Part shown: positions 59,100 to 64,000 of the stretch, one piece after another
Position numbering within the stretch: the stretch's first letter is position 1
How the letters are laid out: each line of letters starts with the position of its first letter
Source of the DNA: Paratinospora sagittata
Lineage: Eukaryota; Streptophyta; Magnoliopsida; Ranunculales; Menispermaceae
DNA: 64,000 bases
NCBI GenBank assembly: GCA_035771175.1
Contig: CM069597.1
Coordinates: forward strand, 13,427,001 to 13,491,000
Reading direction: 5' to 3'
The notes under the pieces: model-generated
Databases searched by the model: none
What the model was told of the DNA's origin: nothing
Seen by the model: only the letters and a program-made list of their open reading frames with translations
Position numbers and translations under genes: made by a program

Positions 59100-60511
59100 C
59101 ATTGTTTCTAGCGAAGTTTCCCAACTCTTCTTGCATAGCAAGAGTCTAGTTTTCATCATTTATAGCATCTTCAACCTTAGAGGGTTCTATTTGGGATACA
59201 AAGGCTACATGTCCTTGATCTTTGTTCAATGCAGCTCTAGTGGACACTCCCTTAGAGGGATCACCTAAAATTTGATCTTTGGGATGATCTATAAGTAGTC
59301 TGGAATTCTTAGGGACTAGTGTCTCTTGGTTGTCTTCTTCTAGGTTCATGGTGTTCTTGTGGATCATATCATCATCATCATCATTGTCTAAGTTCAGTTT
59401 TTCACATATTTTTAGCCTTGGATCACTTTCATCAAACTTCACATGGATTGACTCCTCTAATACCTTGTATGACTTGTTGTATACTCTATAAGCTTTGCTA
59501 TGAGATGAATATCCTAGAAAAATGCCTATGTCAGATTTTGGATCAAACTTATCTAAATCTTCCTTAGTGTTCAAGATGTAACATTTGCATCCAAACACTT
59601 TAAAGTGTCCAATATTAGGCACTCTATCTTTCCATATTTCATATAGAGTCTTTCTCATGCTTTTTCTAATTAAGGTTCGATTCATTACATAGCATGCGGT
59701 ACTAATTGTTTCAGCCCAAAAGTGTGTAGCTGTGTTGTATTCACAAAGCATAGTTCTACACATCTCTTGAAGTGTTCTATTCTTTCTTTCAACTACCCCA
59801 GTTTGTTGAGGAGTTCTAGGGGCTGATAAGTGATGAGTGTATCCTTGTTGATTACAAAAATCCTCAAGATTCTATTTTACAAATTCTCTACCTCTACCAC
59901 TTCTAATGATCGTGATTTTATATCCTTTCTCATTTTCTACTCTATAATAGTACTTCATAAATATATCACACACTTCATGTTTGTGAGCAAGAAAGAATAC
60001 CATGTATAGCGAGAATAATCATCGACAATCACAAACACATTATTTTTCACCTAAGCTTTGTGTTCGTGTTAGTCCAAATAGATCCATGTGTATCATTTCA
60101 AGAGCTTTATTTGTAGATATAATCTTTTTACTCTTAAAGGATGCTTTGGTATGCTTGCCAAGTTGACAAGTTTCACACACTTTATCTTTTAAGTACACTC
60201 CTTTGGGAATGCCTTTTGTAAGCTCATTTTTGGCAAGTCTAGATAATATCCATGCTAACATGTGCTAATCTTCTTTGCCATAACCATGCATCATCATTCA
60301 TAACAACACTCAAACAAGTCAACTTTTGATCGCTAATATCATTAAGCAAAGTAAAGTATACATTTTTATGTCTATGTGCTACGAATGCAATTAAACCATT
60401 AGCATGTTTGACAATGTATCTATTTGATTCAAAGCTAACATCATAAACCATTAGGATGTTTGACAATGTTTGGTACCCAAGTTGCATTGGGTCCTTCAAA
60501 GTTAGCTTCAT
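59100..60511 (-). pseudogene. Copia integrase (SIRE-like element)
   Basis: Zinc-binding end WLWQRRLAHVSMD...CETCQLGKHTKASFKSK, then the start of the core IHMDLFGLTRT. After a degraded middle the C-terminal part is open (59763-59146): THFWAETISTACYVMNRT, GHFKVFGCKCYILNTKEDLDKFDPKSDIGIFLGYS. Stops and frame changes break the catalytic centre region. Confidence 0.9.
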
Positions 60512-61522
60512 TCAAAATGGTCTTTTCTAGCAATGCAAGTCTACCTTTCTTACTTCTCTTATATGGGCATCTAAGTATGGTGTGACCTTGCCTATTACAA
60601 TGATAACATGATGGTCTTTTGGTCAGCAAGTTGGTGTAACTTTTCTGTTTTGACTTTTTGTTATATCCAAAATTGGCTTTGTCAAAGACACATCTTTGTG
60701 TGCCTAGCATCATGTCATACATTTTTTGGCCATTTGTGAACTTCTTCACTATGTTAGACATGTCATCAACACTCTGTTTTAGTGTCTTATTATCTTTGGT
60801 CAACTTCTCCTTTTCTAAGGTCATGGTCTATATAACTCCTTGTGTAGATTCAATCTCTTCAAGGGCTTGCACTAACTTCTTTTTCAGTTTTGTATTTTTT
60901 TTTACTTCCTTTTCAAAACAAAACCTAGTAAAATCAGTATCATTAGAATAAAAAAAATCACCATAATCAGTTTGGGGTTTGCATTTTACCTCTGTGTTTG
61001 CCATGAGGCAAATCACCATTTTTTTTTCCTTCAGATCCGAAATCCTCCTCACTTGAGCTTGAGTCATCCCAAGTGGCTTTGAGCACCTTTTTTCCTTTCT
61101 TTTTGTGTTGAAGCTATGTCTCATTTTGTTAGGACATTCATTATTAATATCTCCAGGTTTATTGCACCCAAAACATATTAACTCACTAGGTTCGGCACCA
61201 AACTTTTTTCTTTTGTGAAACTTTGAGCTAGCCATTCCTTCTTTTTTATGAGGAGGTTTAGTTTTCTTGATAACATGGCTACTTCATCATCGGTGGACTC
61301 ACTCTCACTTGACTCATATGAGTCGGTTCCAACATTAGTTGCTAGCTCATTCTTCTTTTTCTCTTCTACTATAGGTAGGGATTGTTTTTGTTTAAGTTTT
61401 ATTTCATGAACCATCACTATCCACAAAGTTCATCGAAGGTGTATTCAGCCAAATTCCTGGCTTCCTCTATGGTTTTGGCTTTGGGTTCCCATATCTTAGG
61501 TAACCCTCTCAGAAACTTTCTG
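60441..61522 (-). pseudogene. Copia Gag, C-terminal half (SIRE-like element)
   Basis: From the right: RKFLRGLPKIWEPKAKTIEE up to the LTR junction at 61522, then FDELCG with a stop. KKEWLAQSF follows, then zinc knuckle 1 ICFGCNKPGDINNEC, whose His is Asp, and a coiled-coil-like Lys/Glu region (LEKEKLTKDNKTLKQSVDDM). Knuckle 2 is CYHCNRQGHTILRC. The expected protease (DSG motif) after it is absent: the frame jumps from TWVPN to sequence belonging to integrase. Confidence 0.88.
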
Positions 61523-64000
61523 TGGCGACCTCGCACCCCGGACCACCATCCCCCTCAGAACGGCGTGCGGAATGCCGGGGCGGGACACCTTGCGTAGGCA
61601 TCTCCAACCACCCTCAACCCGCGTGAAGCGATTGAGACCCTACGAGCCTTATACAAAACCCGTGCAATTCTACCATTCATCCAAATCATCAAGACAAAAG
61701 ATAATCCATAAAATGATCCATAAATAAAACCATAGTCCCAACAGTCCATCAAGATGGACATACACATATAGGTCCAAACCATGGGTACAAAAACACCGTC
61801 ATATGTCCACATGGTTTATCTAACAAGTCCCAACTCACCCATACTACAATGTGGTAAGTGTTATAATTACATAGTCCAAAATATAATACATCATAATTAA
61901 AATAAAGTTCAATTAAAATGCCTCCTAACTCACATCGAGGCCTTAAACTCCCTCGACGGCAAGGCCCTCAAAAGATGACTACTCCCTTACCCTTATTCAA
62001 AACAGAAGGACCTAAAAGAGAAAAATGAGGATGAGCCTACGGTGCCCAGTGAATAGAATTCAAATATGCCATCAATATTCATCAATAAACATCATGTATG
62101 CATGTCAATGTGTAACATGATTAAAAGCTCATAACATATAGATATCAAACATTTATAATAAGTTCGATGCAAGTAAAAGCCTTTCGTTCTGGATCCACAT
62201 TCCACATGCATTGGGGTTACTATAGCACGTCTATTTCACCGTACCGTTCTCATCCCCAAATATTTCCTTTCTAAAATCCTCCTATGACAAAGTTAAGTCT
62301 CCCTATTAGCAGATAGATGGGCCCAACCAAAGTCATAAGGTTTTCTCAAATCAATGCATCATTCAAAACATTAGAACACATTCATGCTTTCAACATATAA
62401 TATATATAAGTGATATGATAACATAAAAGATATAATCATAAATGAAGTCTACTCATAACCAAGCCTCGCGAGAGTATCTAACCACACATGGAAACCAAAC
62501 TGAACTAACCAAAATCAAGGTCAACAAATATTCACCAATACCCATACATACATCAATTTCCTATGCTCAACCACATAGACATTACACATCAACCCTAAAT
62601 CAGTCCACATATAGACAATAGGCCTAAATCCCATCTAATCCCATCATACAACTCAAATCACATGACTTAGGCCTCTAATGCATAGTTCCCATTCATAAAC
62701 CATTCAATTAATCTAAAATACTGACTTTCAATTCCTTAGGCACAAATATTTCACATTTGGGAAAATTGATCATACATTGGCCTAACCCATGACATGGTCA
62801 TTTCTATCAATTAAATAGCTTAGAAAACTCTAATCATACTCAATTAGACATAAATTGCATCAATTTCAAGATTGGTCAAGAGCATCAAAAGCCCCAAAAT
62901 ATGGAAATTCCCATACTTAGGCCATATTGTCGATTTACACTAGGTCACTATGTTCAGCCATGATAATCATTGATTTAGCAACAAGGATTCATCAACAATG
63001 CCCATTTAGTCAACATAGCTGACATGCAAGCTATTTGGAAAGGTCTAAGTTCTTATTTTAGATTTAGGTCTAATACAAACAACCCCACCAATTTTTCATT
63101 TAATGTTTTGTTCGGATGTATCAAGCTGCCAACAGAAATGTTTAATCACAAAATCAACTGTACAGATTGAATTATATTAAAAGATGAACCTTCTGTCCAA
63201 AACTAAGCTCAATCCAACGGTGGACTGAAGTGATAAGCATCTTTGATGAATGTATCTCCAATTAGACGATTTTTGCTTTCTTGCTGCAAATACTTGAACT
63301 CAGATGACTATATCACACAAAATACTAGACCCATCAGCATCTTAAGCGTTCATAATGCAAAAAGATCAGTTTTGAACCATCTTCTGAAATATCATATCCA
63401 TCCAACGGTAGATTTAGGAGATCTATTAGTTTGATCTAAACTGTGTGACAAATCCTGACTTTCCTACTAGCTTTGTATAGGAGGTTATATTTCTCAAAAG
63501 AAAACTCCAATCTAGATCTCTACCGACCAGAATGAATAACAATAAGATACGAACTGGCTGACAAAGTTTGACCTCAATTAGACCATATATCACCAAGATC
63601 CAACTCTTTGATGAAACCGTTGCTGAGACTTCCCTCCAAGCAACTTCCTCTCTCTTTCTCTTCTTCTTTCCTTTTTCTTCCTTTTTTTTCCCTCCACTCA
63701 TCTCACTCTCTAGGACTTCCTTGGAGAAGAGAAGTGGGGCATGGGACACTTGTCAACTCTCATGCACCAACTTGACATGTGTTGGAGAAGAAAAATGGGG
63801 CATGGGACACTTGTCCATTCTCATGCACCAACTTGACATGTGTTGGTCTCATACACCAATTTGACATGTGTTGGTCTCATACTACCCATACCAACCACAT
63901 GTACTTTAACCAATCTCATGCTTCCATGTATTTTAATGTCCAATCCATTTAATACACCAAATTCTCATTCTCATTAATCCTTTTATTCAATCAATCATAA
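61523..64000 (-). mobile_element. Second Tekay-like LTR copy, runs off the window
   Basis: Starts TGGCGACCTCGCACC and is collinear with 47730-50470. It interrupts the gag of the SIRE-like element. Internal differences include a missing CACGTCTATTTCACCGTACC repeat (one copy near 62225 against two near 48455-48540) and a shorter minisatellite. Whether it is solo or part of a full element cannot be seen. Confidence 0.85.
63725..63870. repeat. Minisatellite, two units, in the second LTR copy
   Basis: Two roughly 60-bp units homologous to the five at 49975-50340, followed by the same TTGACATGTGTTGGTCTCAT tail. Confidence 0.85.

Larger units (their letters stand above)
46577..61522 (-). mobile_element. 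SIRE/Maximus-like Ty1/copia element, partial, with nested insertions
   Basis: A minus-strand copia element. It consists of a 3' LTR (46577-51157), polypurine tract, env-like ORF, RNase H and RT, integrase and gag, with the order gag, integrase, RT, RNase H, env-like in sense. The env-like ORF after pol is the hallmark of SIRE/Maximus. Insertions within it are a Tekay-like LTR (47730-50699), two solo LTRs (52289-53820 and 54193-56498) and another Tekay-like LTR from 61523. The 5' end is beyond the window. Confidence 0.9.

Overview
This window looks like intergenic, heterochromatin-like DNA from a flowering plant with a large genome, most likely a eudicot. Almost all of it is nested LTR retrotransposons. 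No intact host gene was found. The only host-gene trace is the 3' end of a plant carboxylesterase (28440-28736, minus). I cannot name the species.

Layout. 1-10983: a Del/Tekay-type Ty3/gypsy chromovirus on the minus strand (element 1), cut by the window start. It is inserted in a decayed endogenous caulimovirid, whose RNase H end, transactivator-like region and promoter occupy 10984-13510. 13986-24829: a second, complete copy of the same gypsy family (element 2), flanked by the 5-bp duplication GATAG. 24835-29882: AT-rich single-copy-looking DNA with a 631-bp non-autonomous hAT element (12-bp TIRs, 8-bp duplication) and the carboxylesterase fragment. 29883-33214: a truncated short-LTR Ty1/copia element on the plus strand. 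33215-41160: an old minus-strand gypsy remnant split by a solo copia-type LTR (34481-36831, duplication ATATT). 41161-46576: gypsy LTR pieces, a hAT transposase fragment and a solo LTR of the element 1/2 family (44454-45834, duplication GCTGC). 46577-61522: a SIRE/Maximus-like Ty1/copia element on the minus strand, cut by three LTR insertions. 61523-64000: another LTR copy, running off the window.

The gypsy family of elements 1 and 2 is the most interesting content. In element sense (minus strand) the order is LTR, tRNA-iMet primer site, a long extra ORF (ORF0), three stem-loops that all carry the same 8-nt loop, gag-pol with a chromodomain, a small second extra ORF, polypurine tract, LTR. 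ORF0 resembles the env-like ORF that sits after pol in the SIRE element of this same window: a GW...RG...IP domain, then a Pro/Gln-rich stretch, then a heptad-like tail. One accessory module therefore seems to occur in two unrelated retrotransposon lineages at opposite ends of the genome. All coding regions are broken. Several of the breaks are C-to-T changes at CAG/CTG sites, as expected from long-term CHG methylation.

Coordinates of LTR ends with target duplications are read directly from the sequence. Boundaries of decayed coding parts are approximate.
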